DNA from: Bacteroidales bacterium
GTDB lineage: Bacteria; Bacteroidota; Bacteroidia; Bacteroidales; UBA932
Length of the DNA: 64,000 nucleotides
Assembly (NCBI GenBank): GCA_017482565.1
Contig: JAFUMO010000067.1
Span: 1-64,000, forward strand
Reading direction: 5' to 3'
Shown: positions 51,815 through 61,257 of the stretch, one piece after another
How the letters are laid out: every line of letters begins with the position of its first letter
How positions within the stretch are numbered: the stretch's first letter is position 1
Translations under genes and position numbers: made by a program
Notes under the pieces: generated by a model
Told to the model about the DNA's origin: nothing
Databases searched by the model: none
Seen by the model: the letters and a program-made list of their open reading frames with translations, nothing else

Positions 51815-53449
51815 TTAAAATACCAGGTAATCCTTGTTTACAGGGGCTGTGGTTATCTCCTTGCCCATCTGCTGTACAGAGTGCACCTCGTAGCTCTCGT
51901 CTGTGCAAGGGAAATCCTCCCTGTAGTGGCCTCCGCGGCTCTCCTTCCTCAGAAGTGCAGGGTTCATGATGAGTGATGCCACTATCAGGAGCCTCCAGGA
52001 TGCATCCTCGTAGTACTCCTTTACAGGAACTGTACTCACAACCTTCCTGCTCATAATCAGCCCGGTTGCCAGTTCCTCAATCTTGCGAAGTCCCTCCTTG
52101 AGCCCCTCCTCGCTCCTCACAATGCCTGCATGGGCATTCATGATCTCTGATACATTGGCCTTGAGCTCCTGGTAGAATGGTGCGTTCTCCTCATCCCTGT
52201 AATACTCCTCGTTGAATACCGGCATACGCTCAGGCGCCCCGTTCTTCACAGAGTCCTCAACTGCCCTGTTGGCAAATACCAGACACTCTATCAATGAGTT
52301 GGAAGCCAATCTGTTTGCACCCATGATACCTGTTGCGGCAATCTCTCCGCAAACATACAGCCTATTTATATCAGTGCGGCCATCCATATTGGAAACCACG
52401 CCTCCTACAGTATAGTGTGCCGCAGGTGCAACCGGAATCTCATTTGTAAGGTCATAGCCGTATTCCCTGCATTTTGCAGCAATTGACGGGAAGCGGCTCA
52501 GTATCTCATCCTTATTCAGATGCTTGAGAGAGAGGATCACATAAGGCATGTTGTCCTTGTACATCTGCTTGTAGATGGAACGTGCTACAATATCCCTTGG
52601 TGCAAGCTCTGCCAGCTCATGGATAGGGACCATGAACCTCTTGCCGTCCTTGCCCATAAGGTGTGCCCCCTCACCCCTTACAGCCTCGCTGATGAGGAAT
52701 GCCTTGGATGAGTCCTTTATGTATAATCCCGACGGATGGAACTGGATGAACTCCATGTCCATAATCCTGCAGCCCGCCTTGTAGGCAACTGCAAGTCCGT
52801 CTCCTATTGTTGTCTGTGGGTTTGTTGTCCTGGCATAGATGGCAGATGTGCCGCCTGATGTAAGAAATACATTGTTTGCATAAAGAAGCACCTCCTTGCC
52901 CCCTTTTCCTGCATCCTCCCCCGCAAGTGCAGGGTTTTCACTCCAGCAGCGTACCCCGTAACAAGTTCCGTCCGCTATAAGCAGGTCCAGGAGTGATGTG
53001 TTCTCAAATACCTTTATATTCTCCTTCTCCTCTACCTTGGATATTACAAATTCAGTTATCCACCTTCCGGTTGAATCCCCGCCTGCGTGGAGTATCCTCC
53101 TCTTGTGGTGCCCCCCTTCAAGTCCGAGGGCAAGGGCCCCGTTCTCAGTATCGAACTTCATTCCGTCCGCAATGATTTCCTGAATTCTGTGCGGCCCCTC
53201 ATTTACCAGCACATCCACCGCCGTATCCTCACACAACCCCCTGCCGGCTATCAATGTATCAGATTTGTGGATTTGAGGATCATCCTCAAAAGAAGTAACG
53301 GCCGCAATTCCGCCCTGGGCGTTGAATGAATTGCTCTCCCTTACAAATGATTTGGTTATTACAGCCACATTTCCCTTGAATGAGGCCTTGTATGCCGCAT
53401 ATAACCCTGCAAGTCCGCTACCTACTACTATGTAATCAAACTTTTGCAT
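51815..53449 (-). CDS. nadB: L-aspartate oxidase
   Basis: A 544-aa FAD enzyme, first step of NAD synthesis. The N-terminal dinucleotide motif is VVGSGLAGLYAAYKAS, then the substrate loop SFNAQGGIAAV, EGGHHKRRILHAGGDSTGRW (two family blocks, HHKRRILHAGGD), EFIQFHPSG, and GEIAATGIMGANRLASNSL. In anaerobes it uses fumarate as acceptor. First gene of nadB-nadC-nadA-dehydrogenase. A weak TATCTTTA box lies about 25 nt upstream. Confidence 0.96.
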   Translation of the reverse strand: MQKFDYIVVGSGLAGLYAAYKASFKGNVAVITKSFVRESNSFNAQGGIAAVTSFEDDPQIHKSDTLIAGRGLCEDTAVDVLVNEGPHRIQEIIADGMKFDTENGALALGLEGGHHKRRILHAGGDSTGRWITEFVISKVEEKENIKVFENTSLLDLLIADGTCYGVRCWSENPALAGEDAGKGGKEVLLYANNVFLTSGGTSAIYARTTNPQTTIGDGLAVAYKAGCRIMDMEFIQFHPSGLYIKDSSKAFLISEAVRGEGAHLMGKDGKRFMVPIHELAELAPRDIVARSIYKQMYKDNMPYVILSLKHLNKDEILSRFPSIAAKCREYGYDLTNEIPVAPAAHYTVGGVVSNMDGRTDINRLYVCGEIAATGIMGANRLASNSLIECLVFANRAVEDSVKNGAPERMPVFNEEYYRDEENAPFYQELKANVSEIMNAHAGIVRSEEGLKEGLRKIEELATGLIMSRKVVSTVPVKEYYEDASWRLLIVASLIMNPALLRKESRGGHYREDFPCTDESYEVHSVQQMGKEITTAPVNKDYLVF

Positions 53450-53488
53450 TTTAGTTTGGGTAAATTTTGGTAAAGATACTATTTTTTT

Positions 53489-54010
53489 TCAATCCTCAAC
53501 CCACTCCTGTGACATTCCGAACTCTCTGTCTGCAAAAAGTTCCGCAAGCCCCGTAATCTGCTTGAGCCGGAGGAGTTCATCCTTGTCCATTCCTATGTTC
53601 TTGAGTATCCATGAATCGGACATTCCGGCTCTGGTAAGCTCAGCCACAATTGCACTCATCAGCTCCACCTGGTGCACTCCCCTTGCCCTGTTGTGCCTTA
53701 TTGTGGAGGCCATCCTCTCCTCCTTCCCCTTGTTGATGACAGATACCGGCAGAAGCCCCTTCTCCCGCTCATATATCCTTGCCGATGTCTTCATCACCAT
53801 ATATCTGTGGTATCCGTCAACCAGCTCGTATGTATCATCGCCCGGATTATAATAGCAGACACACGGCATGGTGTAGCCGTCCTCCCAGATGGAGAGCTCC
53901 AGCAGTGCCATCTCCGGAGGAGCAACTATATTGGGGTTGTAATTGTTGGCCGTCACCTTCTCTACAGGCACCGCCCTCACTCCATATACGGGGCTCTTAT
54001 ATTCTTCCAT
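53489..54010 (-). CDS. ibrB: ParB/Srx-fold protein, IbrB-like
   Basis: A 173-aa protein with a ParB N-terminal-like core: VPVEKVTANNYNPNIV, LLELSIWEDGYTMPCVCY, YELVDGYHRYMVMK (the GxHR motif), and TIRHNRARGVHQ. A C-terminal helical part follows (MDKDELLRLKQITGLAELF). In enterobacteria IbrB works with IbrA, a PAPS-reductase-family protein; the same pair is present here with a 14-nt gene overlap. ParB-type domains can bind CTP or act as nucleases, but the function here is not established. Confidence 0.75.
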   Translation of the reverse strand: MEEYKSPVYGVRAVPVEKVTANNYNPNIVAPPEMALLELSIWEDGYTMPCVCYYNPGDDTYELVDGYHRYMVMKTSARIYEREKGLLPVSVINKGKEERMASTIRHNRARGVHQVELMSAIVAELTRAGMSDSWILKNIGMDKDELLRLKQITGLAELFADREFGMSQEWVED

Positions 54011-55295
54011 ATTTCAATGCTTGATATTTTTTCATCACCCTCTCCCTCATCTGCTTCTCCTTTTTGGTAAGGGCAAAGCCCATATACTTGCATATATGGT
54101 CATTCTTGAGGATGCAGATGCACATCCTCTTGTATGAAGGTATCTCCTTGAACTCGGGGATATCTATTTCATCCAGGTATTCCATCATTACCGGTTTCTT
54201 GGAGGTCTGGTATGAAGAATCCTTACCTACAGTGAACTTTACCCCCGCATCCCTGAGCCTCCGGATTGTCTCATCAGAAAGGACTCCTCCCCTGGTCCTC
54301 CAGAACCTGCGGCTTACATGGAGCTTTGCCAGATAATTTGCACGGATTTCATCGGGAAGGGTATCAAGGAGAAAATACATGTACTGCTCCCATGTGAATC
54401 CTGCCGGGCGGGTGATGTTCTTCCATCCCATTGCTGTGGTGCTTCCGTATATGCCGGCAAAATTAACCCCGTTCACACGGCTTATCATCTTCCCCCACAT
54501 ATCAGGGTCTATTGCCCTGTAGATCTTCAGGTAGGATATGGCTTCAGAGATGAACGGGCTGGCAACCCGCTGCCGTGCAAGGGGGATTCCGGCCTTATAA
54601 TATAGGTCATAGAGGCGGTTATAGTCCCATTTGAACTTGCCGTTGGCAGTCCAGACATCCTCCGTGCTCCAGTCATAGATTGGATATGCATTATATACCT
54701 GCTTGTCTATCTCCCGGGTCCACCTGAAGCCCATCCAATGGCGGTAATTGTTGTCTGAATGGATGGTGCGCCACCGGTTTATGCTCTCCTGCGTACGGAT
54801 GCCTACAAGACAGCACACATTCTCATACCGCCCGTGCATCCTCAGCCATGTGGCAAACAGGAACTGGAAATCATAGTCCCACTGCCCCTTGGTATAGAAT
54901 CTGAAATCCTCTGCAGTATAGGCATTCTCGGGCATCTTTCGCACCCACATGTCCTTCTTCTCCGGATCCCATGGACGCCAGAAATTCTGGTGCATTGATG
55001 TACAGGTTGTTACCTTAAAGGGAATACAGCAGTGATAAACCTCCAGGATATCTGCATTATCCCTGAACGTACGTTCAACATATTCAACTGTATGGGTATA
55101 TTGGATCTCATAATCCATATAGAACACCCCCAGCTTGCGGCCTGGCTCATGTTTCCTTATATAATCCATGCATAGATTAAGCAGCAGACCGCTGTCCTTT
55201 CCTCCTGAGAATGAAACATACACAAACTCAAAATGGGCAAATATCATCTTTATCCGCTCCATTGCAGCGTCATACACATTCAGCCGCTCCACCAT
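53997..55295 (-). CDS. ibrA: PAPS-reductase-family protein, IbrA-like (DUF3440)
   Basis: A 432-aa protein with an N-type ATP-pyrophosphatase P-loop (VYVSFSGGKDSGLLLNL at about residues 25-41) and the DUF3440 C-terminal part (QTSKKPVMMEYLDEIDIPEFKEIPSYKRMC split by normal loops). No iron-sulphur Cys set of assimilatory PAPS reductases is seen, so a different adenylation chemistry is likely. IbrA/IbrB were described as regulators of immunoglobulin-binding proteins in E. coli. The third gene of this operon, a GNAT-like protein, precedes it by 2 nt. Confidence 0.8.
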   Translation of the reverse strand: MVERLNVYDAAMERIKMIFAHFEFVYVSFSGGKDSGLLLNLCMDYIRKHEPGRKLGVFYMDYEIQYTHTVEYVERTFRDNADILEVYHCCIPFKVTTCTSMHQNFWRPWDPEKKDMWVRKMPENAYTAEDFRFYTKGQWDYDFQFLFATWLRMHGRYENVCCLVGIRTQESINRWRTIHSDNNYRHWMGFRWTREIDKQVYNAYPIYDWSTEDVWTANGKFKWDYNRLYDLYYKAGIPLARQRVASPFISEAISYLKIYRAIDPDMWGKMISRVNGVNFAGIYGSTTAMGWKNITRPAGFTWEQYMYFLLDTLPDEIRANYLAKLHVSRRFWRTRGGVLSDETIRRLRDAGVKFTVGKDSSYQTSKKPVMMEYLDEIDIPEFKEIPSYKRMCICILKNDHICKYMGFALTKKEKQMRERVMKKYQALKYGRI

Positions 55296-55297
55296 AC

Positions 55298-55696
55298 TCA
55301 GCCCCTCCTGTACTCCATTTTGTCATACCTCCTCAGCTCACCTGTGGTAAAGAACCCCATCCTGCAGAATATCTCCACATGTCTCTTGTGTACAAGTGCC
55401 TTTAGCTCCGTCCCACAGGAATAATCCTCAATTGCCCTTCCCAGCAGCTTCTCCAGGACAATGGGATTATCACCCTTTATGTAGTAATTATCAATACAAT
55501 ATCCCTTCCCGACAGGCTTGAGTGGAAGAAACCCTTCCACACCGGAAACCACACTCTCCGCCACATACCAGAGATAATGGCCAGTTGTCTTGAACGGATA
55601 ATTGTTGTTCTGCCTGAGTACAGACGGACTCATGATTATTGGGGCCACCAGCTGATATAGCCTTGCATCAGTCCCATTCAGACGGGTAATTTCCAT
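55298..55696 (-). CDS. GNAT-like N-acetyltransferase
   Basis: A 132-aa protein when started at ATG 55696 (MEITRLNGTDARLYQLVAP); the upstream in-frame ATG lies in the promoter region. The central HYLWYVAESVVSGVEGFLPL and KGYCIDNYYIKGD match the beta-strand core of GNAT folds, and the C-terminus LVHKRHVEIFCRMGFFTTGELRRYDKM has the typical late GNAT strand-helix with a GF motif. No clear R/QxxGxG/A acetyl-CoA loop is seen, so activity is uncertain. It is first in the operon with the IbrA-IbrB pair; TATTTTTG (55725-55718) is a -7 candidate. Confidence 0.65.
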   Translation of the reverse strand: MEITRLNGTDARLYQLVAPIIMSPSVLRQNNNYPFKTTGHYLWYVAESVVSGVEGFLPLKPVGKGYCIDNYYIKGDNPIVLEKLLGRAIEDYSCGTELKALVHKRHVEIFCRMGFFTTGELRRYDKMEYRRG

Positions 55697-55770
55697 AAAG
55701 TTCCTTGTTGATTTATGCAAAAATAACACTTTCAGGAGAAAATACACTCCGTTGCCCCAGCTTTTTTACA

Positions 55771-55834
55771 ATTCATTGTGCAACAATGAATTAAAAATAC
55801 AGGGCATTGCGGTTTCCCGCAATACCCTGTATTT
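55771..55834. terminator. two adjacent hairpins downstream of the FtsX-type gene
   Basis: ATTCATTGT/ACAATGAAT (55771-55791) is followed by a 17-bp stem with one mismatch, AATACAGGG-ATTGCGG against CCGCAAT-CCCTGTATT (about 55797-55833). The second probably ends transcription of the permease gene; the A/T-rich flanks on both strands would suit bidirectional use. Confidence 0.65.
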
Positions 55835-55882
55835 ATTTTCCTGAACTTCAGAAAATTGTAAAAAAGGACAACGTAAAAAAAA

Positions 55883-58276
55883 TTACTCACCCCTGATTAC
55901 ATCCGCCGGATTGAGGCGGATGGTGCGCCCCACCTTGAAGGCGATGGTGAAGGCTACGGCAGCGGCAAGAGAAGCGAACAGCAAAATCCAGAATGCGGCA
56001 CCGCATTCAAAGAAGTGTATGTACAGCTGGCTCCAATAGCCGAATATCAGGTGCAGAAGCGGGAAGGCAACGGCAGCGCTTGTGGCAAGCAGTATGGCAT
56101 ACAGGCGGATGAACACCCATGCAATGTGCTGGCTGCCGGCACCGTTTATCTTCCGCAGTGCCACCTCCTTCTGGCGGCGCAGGGTATCAAAGCTGATGCA
56201 GGAATAAACGCCCAGCAATGTTATGATGATGCAGATTACCGCAAAGAAGACAAATACTTTCCGCAAAGTATATTCAATGGCCTGCACCTGGTGTATGTCA
56301 TCCAGGAATGTCCTCACTTGCGGCTCAATATTGGAAGGGAGCTCCCTGTGCAGGATATCCATAACCCATTGCCTTACCTGGGCAGCCTGGCCGGGATGGC
56401 ATTTCAGGTAACAGTGCCCTATATATTCCCCTTTTGGCCTTGGAACCAACAGGAACCCGGTATCGGAATTTTCAGAATATATGCTGAACCTGTGCTCTTC
56501 ACTCACACCGCAGATTGTATAGCTGCCAGAGTCCGCAAACAGGTTTCTTCCAACCACATCAACATTGCGCAACTGGGCAAACCTGCTGTCAACAACTATT
56601 TCCCCTTCAACGGACGGTTCCCTTCCCTGTATGAGGGACACATTCATGAAAGCAAAGTAATTGCTTGGAACAGAGAGAATACCCGCCCCAAACCAGGGCT
56701 TGTCCTTTTCCCCTTCCCAACAAAATCCGGAGTAGCCGGAATATCCTTCCACCAATGAAATGTCTGCATACATCATGTCTGCCACTCCAGGATGTTTCAC
56801 AAACTCATCCACAAGCGACTGTTTTTCCGGGTTGGACATAAAGGAATAATCTATCGGGATGCTGAGAATCTCCTTCTTCTGGGTTTTGGAGAGGGTTGGG
56901 AAAAGGGATACTGTACTTAAATTGGACTGCAGGACCATGGCAAGCACAAGACCTGTGAAAATCCAGCTTATAAAGAGCTGCCACCAGAGCATAATGTTCC
57001 TCCCTGTGAAATTTTTCCCCTTTCTCCCCGAAACAATTCCCCTGCTGACCGCTATCCTGTGGAGCCTCCGGGCAATGAGGTGGCAAATTGCCGCACTTGC
57101 CACAAGAATCACTGCCAGATATTGGAGCGCATGTTCTACAAGCATCCTGCGGCTGAACTGCATGTCTATCTCTGCCAGGCTGAATGAGAAGCGGAGATTG
57201 TCCCCCAGAATCTCCACCAGGGAGAGCATTACAAGCGAAGAGAGGAGCACCATGAGTACGGCGTGCACGTAAAGCTGCAGGAACAGCTGTGCCTGGTTGC
57301 CGCCATAAACCTTCCTCAAGGAGTATTCCCTTGTTCTGGTATAGAAAAATGAAACCAGGAAATTGAAGAAATTGAGGAGGACCATTGCAAGTATAAGCAC
57401 TCCTATTGCAAGCGGTATGTATGCTATCAACCTTACGCCCTCCCTTGGTTGGGATTTCTCTGCAACCATTTCATAATCTTTAGCATATAATCTATAGCTG
57501 TATGACATCTGCCGCAGTTGTCCCGTAAGGTCCTGCGGCAGGACATTTTCCTTAAGCAGCGCATACGTTTCCGTGCCTGTCATCCCTCCCCTTTTGGAAT
57601 AACGGAGAAGACCTTCCGTATCGTTCAGCCTCAACAGATCAATATGATTCATAAAATTAAGCATATTGTTTTGGGGTATATCCTCCATAATTGCAGCTAT
57701 CCTATATGGCACTCCTCCATCCTTTGGGGTATTTGGGTTATAGTGCCTTTTTGCCAGTATAAGTGTCTTGCCCAAGGCATCCCCAACTTTCCCAAAGACT
57801 TTTTCAGCCGTTGAACGGCTCATTATAATTGAGTTCTCCTCCAAAGCGGCACTCTCCCAACTCCCCGCAATTATATCAAGCCCAAAAACCGCATTGAAAA
57901 CGGTATCAGCCTCAATTGAAATGAAATTATACGGCAGAATCTCCTCATCCGATATACGCACATTAAACGGAAGGTTTCTCACATAAGGGACACAGGTAAT
58001 ATGGTCTGTCTGCGGAATCTCCAGCTGCCTCAACTGTTCAGCTACAAGGGCAGATGAGCCGGCAAAGACTCTCCCATCCCCCACATTGTGCATCTTCAGC
58101 TCCACTATCCTCTCATGATTTGGGAAGCAGCTGTTGGTTGACAGCACAAACCTTGTACAGTACAGGCACACCGTAAAGCATAGGATACCCACAGCAAGCC
58201 CTATAATGCAGATGAGATTCTGAGCCTTGAACTTGAAGAGGTTCCTTAATGCCACTATAAAATAATGTCCTAACAT
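55883..58276 (-). CDS. ABC transporter permease, MacB/FtsX type (duplicated)
   Basis: A 797-aa protein with two MacB_PCD-FtsX halves. Each half has periplasmic sequence bounded by membrane segments: LICIIGLAVGILCFTVCLY at the N-terminus, YIPLAIGVLILAMVLLNFFN then FFYTRTREYSLRKVYGGNQAQLF, and in the second half FVFFAVICIIITLLGVYSC then DTLRRQKEVALRKINGAG. The RxKEVALRK...G motif contacts the ABC ATPase. No ATPase gene is adjacent, which is common for this family in Bacteroidales. The upstream sigma-54 regulator/kinase pair may control it through a candidate -24/-12 promoter. Confidence 0.85.
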   Translation of the reverse strand: MLGHYFIVALRNLFKFKAQNLICIIGLAVGILCFTVCLYCTRFVLSTNSCFPNHERIVELKMHNVGDGRVFAGSSALVAEQLRQLEIPQTDHITCVPYVRNLPFNVRISDEEILPYNFISIEADTVFNAVFGLDIIAGSWESAALEENSIIMSRSTAEKVFGKVGDALGKTLILAKRHYNPNTPKDGGVPYRIAAIMEDIPQNNMLNFMNHIDLLRLNDTEGLLRYSKRGGMTGTETYALLKENVLPQDLTGQLRQMSYSYRLYAKDYEMVAEKSQPREGVRLIAYIPLAIGVLILAMVLLNFFNFLVSFFYTRTREYSLRKVYGGNQAQLFLQLYVHAVLMVLLSSLVMLSLVEILGDNLRFSFSLAEIDMQFSRRMLVEHALQYLAVILVASAAICHLIARRLHRIAVSRGIVSGRKGKNFTGRNIMLWWQLFISWIFTGLVLAMVLQSNLSTVSLFPTLSKTQKKEILSIPIDYSFMSNPEKQSLVDEFVKHPGVADMMYADISLVEGYSGYSGFCWEGEKDKPWFGAGILSVPSNYFAFMNVSLIQGREPSVEGEIVVDSRFAQLRNVDVVGRNLFADSGSYTICGVSEEHRFSIYSENSDTGFLLVPRPKGEYIGHCYLKCHPGQAAQVRQWVMDILHRELPSNIEPQVRTFLDDIHQVQAIEYTLRKVFVFFAVICIIITLLGVYSCISFDTLRRQKEVALRKINGAGSQHIAWVFIRLYAILLATSAAVAFPLLHLIFGYWSQLYIHFFECGAAFWILLFASLAAAVAFTIAFKVGRTIRLNPADVIRGE

Positions 58277-58310
58277 ATTCCTATAAATTTATTTTTATTG
58301 GAACAATATA

Positions 58311-58327
58311 CACTAAAGCTGTGCCAT
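58311..58327 (-). promoter_or_regulatory. candidate sigma-54 promoter of the permease gene
   Basis: On the minus strand TGGCAC (58326-58321) matches the -24 element exactly. The -12 region reads TAGTG where TTGCA would be ideal, so the match is partial. The TTGTACAA palindrome upstream (about 58342-58350) could bind the regulator. The leader to ATG 58276 would be about 25 nt. Confidence 0.35.
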
Positions 58328-58421
58328 ATACATAAGCTATTGTACAAGTGATATTTATAAAAGAGCAGCATAATCAAGACATGTGCACAAATGCCCATAT
58401 CATGTGCGTTCCCACACTTTT

Positions 58422-59387
58422 TCACGCTTTTTTAACACTTATTGCAAAGCAGCTTCCTTCACCCGGGGTACTGCTTGCGGATATGTTTCCTCCGTGCAGC
58501 TGCATTATGCGGCGGCAAAGGCTCAGCCCTATTCCGCTTCCACCATCTTTGGTTGTAAAGAAAGGGATAAAGATCTGCTCCATAACCTGTGGAAGTATAC
58601 CGGGGCCATTATCGGAAACAGAGACAGTTACATTATCGGTAACGGCAACTTTTACCTTTATGAGTGGGGCCTCTACCTGGCTGCACGCCTCCAAGGCATT
58701 CTTGATAAGGTTGATCAGTACCTGCTCAATCTGAGCCCTGTCTGCCTTCAATGATACATCTTCCTGAAGGTATGCAAAATGGATATAGTCTTGAGGGAAC
58801 AGTTCAGCAATTCCACGCAGCAGGAAGTTGAGGGAAACAATCTCCATAACGGGAGCCGGAATACGGGTCAGCCGTCTGTAGTTTTCCACAAACTCCAGCA
58901 GCCCCTTGCTCCTGCGGTGGATTACCTGCATTCCCTGTTGCATGTATCCATAACTGGCTTCATCTACGGGGCGGTTCCCCAATGTGTCAGACAACGAGAT
59001 TATTGGGGTAATTGAATTCATTATCTCATGCCCCATAACCCGTATGAGCTTCTGCCAGGATTCAAGTTCATTTGCCTCCATTGTGCGGATACGGTAAAGC
59101 CGCATGGCCTCCCTCAGCACCTGAATCATCCCTTCAAGGGCTGCATTGCGGTATTCACTTCTGAAACTCAGGGCTGTATCCCCACAACGGATATTCTGCG
59201 AGAGCTGCCGCATCAGCCGTATCTGAATCATCTGCAATCTGTACAGATTATATCCGCACCCCATCAGACATATCAGCAAAAGGATTGCAGTAAAGGGCAT
59301 TGCAGAGACGAGGCTCCAGAAACTTCCTATTGCAAAGAGAGAGATTCCCACAATATGAAGTATAACTATTACAGAGTATCTTTTCAT
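58422..59387 (-). CDS. sensor histidine kinase (NtrB/ZraS-like)
   Basis: A 321-aa kinase. Two membrane segments lie at the N-terminus (VIVILHIVGISLFAIGSFW; FTAILLLICLMGCGYNLY) with almost no periplasmic loop, then the H-box VMGHEIMNSITPIISL (phosphorylated His), N-box LINLIKNALEAC, and G-boxes VSDNGPGI and GSGIGLSLCRRIM. It overlaps the response-regulator gene by 4 nt. A membrane stress or intracellular signal is likely, given the lack of a sensor domain. Confidence 0.93.
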   Translation of the reverse strand: MKRYSVIVILHIVGISLFAIGSFWSLVSAMPFTAILLLICLMGCGYNLYRLQMIQIRLMRQLSQNIRCGDTALSFRSEYRNAALEGMIQVLREAMRLYRIRTMEANELESWQKLIRVMGHEIMNSITPIISLSDTLGNRPVDEASYGYMQQGMQVIHRRSKGLLEFVENYRRLTRIPAPVMEIVSLNFLLRGIAELFPQDYIHFAYLQEDVSLKADRAQIEQVLINLIKNALEACSQVEAPLIKVKVAVTDNVTVSVSDNGPGILPQVMEQIFIPFFTTKDGGSGIGLSLCRRIMQLHGGNISASSTPGEGSCFAISVKKA

Positions 59388-60766
59388 TGTTCAGTACCAT
59401 TCAATTTGTCCAACTTCCTGTACAGGGCATATCTTGTTATCCCGAGCATCTGGGCGGCCTTGTTCATATTTCCTCCACATAGAAGCATCGCCTTTTCTAT
59501 TGTCTGCTGCTCAACCTCCTGCAAGTTCAATGTTGCACCGGTATTCCCTTTGGATGTATGTGGAGTGGAGGGTTTAAGAGGTAAATCGTCGGGAAGAAGA
59601 GAAAGTCCGTTACCCAGGATCACACACCTCTCCATAATGTGCTGCAGTTCCCTTACATTCCCGGGCCAAGGGTATTTGAGGAGCTTCTGCTTTGCTTCAC
59701 GGGTAATTTTTGGCACCCTTTTCCCATATTTATGTGAGTATTTCTGCAAAAAATGTTCTGCCAGCAGAATTATATCATTTCCCCTTTCCCGCAACGGAGG
59801 AACATTTATCTCAACAGTATTTATACGGTAGAAAAGGTCTTGTCTGAATTTCCCTTCTTCCACCATTGAGGCAATATTGGCATTTGTGGCGCATATGAGC
59901 CTTACATCAATTGGAATGTTTCTGTTGCTTCCCAGCCTGCATATCTGCCTCTGCTGCAGCACAGAGAGGAGTTTTGCCTGTGCAGAAGGGGTAAGGTTCC
60001 CTATCTCATCCAGGAACAGGGTCCCACCGTTTGCAACTTCAAACCTGCCGGCCTTGGATTTCCTGGCATCTGTAAACGCACCTTTTTCATACCCGAACAA
60101 CTCACTCTCAAAAAGCTGCTCCGGTATACTTCCAAGATCTATATGCACAAAAGGGCTTCTGCTCCGCAAGGAAATCCTGTGAATCATCCGGGCAATGACA
60201 TCTTTCCCGGTACCATTCTCTCCCAGAAGCAGCACATTTGCATCAGTAGTGCCCACTTTGTCTGCAGTGCAAAAAATTTCATCCATAGCGGCAGACTCCC
60301 CAATCACACACTCTTCCCCGGGCTCCACACTGCTGAGGGCATCCAGCTGCTCCTTTAAAGAGTTCACCTCCCTGCGGCTTTTGCCCAATTTTATTCCCGA
60401 CAGAACAGTTGCCACAAGTTTGTCATTCTCCCAAGGTTTTGCAATAAAATCAGTTGCCCCAGCCTTTATGGCCCGGACTGCCTTTTGGGTATCCGAATAG
60501 GCAGTAATGAATATTACCACTGCCCCAGGGTCCTTCTTGAGGATATTCTCCAGAAGGGTGAACCCCTCCTCTCCGCTGATGGCATCCCTGTTGAAGTTCA
60601 TATCCAGGAGAATGATGTCGGGATTAAAATCATTTATGAAATATTCCACCCTCTGGGGATTGGTGGTTACCTTTATCTTCTCCACATACGGTTCCAGCAA
60701 CAAGTTGAGCGCAAACAGCACATCCTCATTGTCATCTGCTATAAGTATCTTGCCTTCTTTCTTCAT
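59384..60766 (-). CDS. sigma-54-dependent response regulator (NtrC/ZraR family)
   Basis: A 460-aa regulator with a receiver (DDNEDVLFALN; phospho-acceptor Asp in IILLDMNFN; Lys in IAKPWENDKL), an AAA+ domain (GENGTGKDVIARMIH; sigma-54 contact loop GYEKGAFTDARKS, GAFTDA rather than GAFTGA; GGTLFLDEIGNL), and a Fis-type HTH at the C-terminus (NMNKAAQMLGITRYALYRKL). It activates RpoN promoters, here most plausibly that of the permease gene. TACCTTTG at 60792-60785 is a good -7 match with an 18-nt leader. Confidence 0.95.
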   Translation of the reverse strand: MKKEGKILIADDNEDVLFALNLLLEPYVEKIKVTTNPQRVEYFINDFNPDIILLDMNFNRDAISGEEGFTLLENILKKDPGAVVIFITAYSDTQKAVRAIKAGATDFIAKPWENDKLVATVLSGIKLGKSRREVNSLKEQLDALSSVEPGEECVIGESAAMDEIFCTADKVGTTDANVLLLGENGTGKDVIARMIHRISLRSRSPFVHIDLGSIPEQLFESELFGYEKGAFTDARKSKAGRFEVANGGTLFLDEIGNLTPSAQAKLLSVLQQRQICRLGSNRNIPIDVRLICATNANIASMVEEGKFRQDLFYRINTVEINVPPLRERGNDIILLAEHFLQKYSHKYGKRVPKITREAKQKLLKYPWPGNVRELQHIMERCVILGNGLSLLPDDLPLKPSTPHTSKGNTGATLNLQEVEQQTIEKAMLLCGGNMNKAAQMLGITRYALYRKLDKLNGTEQ

Positions 60767-60784
60767 AGTGCATCAATGATGCAT

Positions 60785-60792
60785 CAAAGGTA
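60785..60792 (-). promoter_or_regulatory. -7 element upstream of the response-regulator gene
   Basis: TACCTTTG on the minus strand, about 18 nt before the ATG at 60766. No clear -33 TTTG is seen at the expected distance. Confidence 0.4.
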
Positions 60793-60833
60793 TGCAAAAA
60801 TTCAGTAAAAAAATGTGCGATAACGCACGTTTT

Positions 60834-61256
60834 CTACAGCATTCCTTGTTCCCCCTGGAATATTGCCCGTATATCATTTGGAGGCAATATTATCTGATTG
60901 AGAGGGGAACCTGTTGTTTTTGTAAAAATCACTCCCCTTAATGAACCATATGTAAGAGATGCAAATTGTGTCAGCAGCTCAGTTGGCGCTGTAAAGGAAT
61001 TTGATTTTACCAACTGGTCAGCTGCTTCCTTTTCAATATAGAAGTATGCCGCAAGTTCAGATTTTAACAGCACTCCCATTTCCTGCGTAAATACAGTTGT
61101 AACAACACATTTAACTGTATTGTCTTCATAGTTATATGAAAATTGGAAATCGTTGGAAATTTCAACATCTGCATCATTCTCGGAGAAGTTTTCTTCAAAT
61201 GTCGCAAATTGGAGGATCTCCATACCAATGAATCTGAACAAGATTTCTTTTTCCAT
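60834..61256 (-). CDS. SecB-like chaperone of a toxin-antitoxin-chaperone module
   Basis: A 140-aa protein from ATG 61256, one base after the antitoxin stop; the longer frame begins with a TTG inside the antitoxin gene. The alternating strands FQFSYNYEDNTVKCVVTTVF and the C-terminal LTQFASLTYGSLRGVIFTKT and GSPLNQIILPPNDI resemble the SecB fold, in which the last strand and helix carry a (S)RG...LP pattern. SecB-like chaperones encoded after a toxin and an HTH antitoxin define TAC systems such as HigBA-Rv1957; they protect the antitoxin through its C-terminal addiction sequence. The assignment is by fold pattern and context. Confidence 0.7.
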   Translation of the reverse strand: MEKEILFRFIGMEILQFATFEENFSENDADVEISNDFQFSYNYEDNTVKCVVTTVFTQEMGVLLKSELAAYFYIEKEAADQLVKSNSFTAPTELLTQFASLTYGSLRGVIFTKTTGSPLNQIILPPNDIRAIFQGEQGML

Positions 61257-61257
61257 A

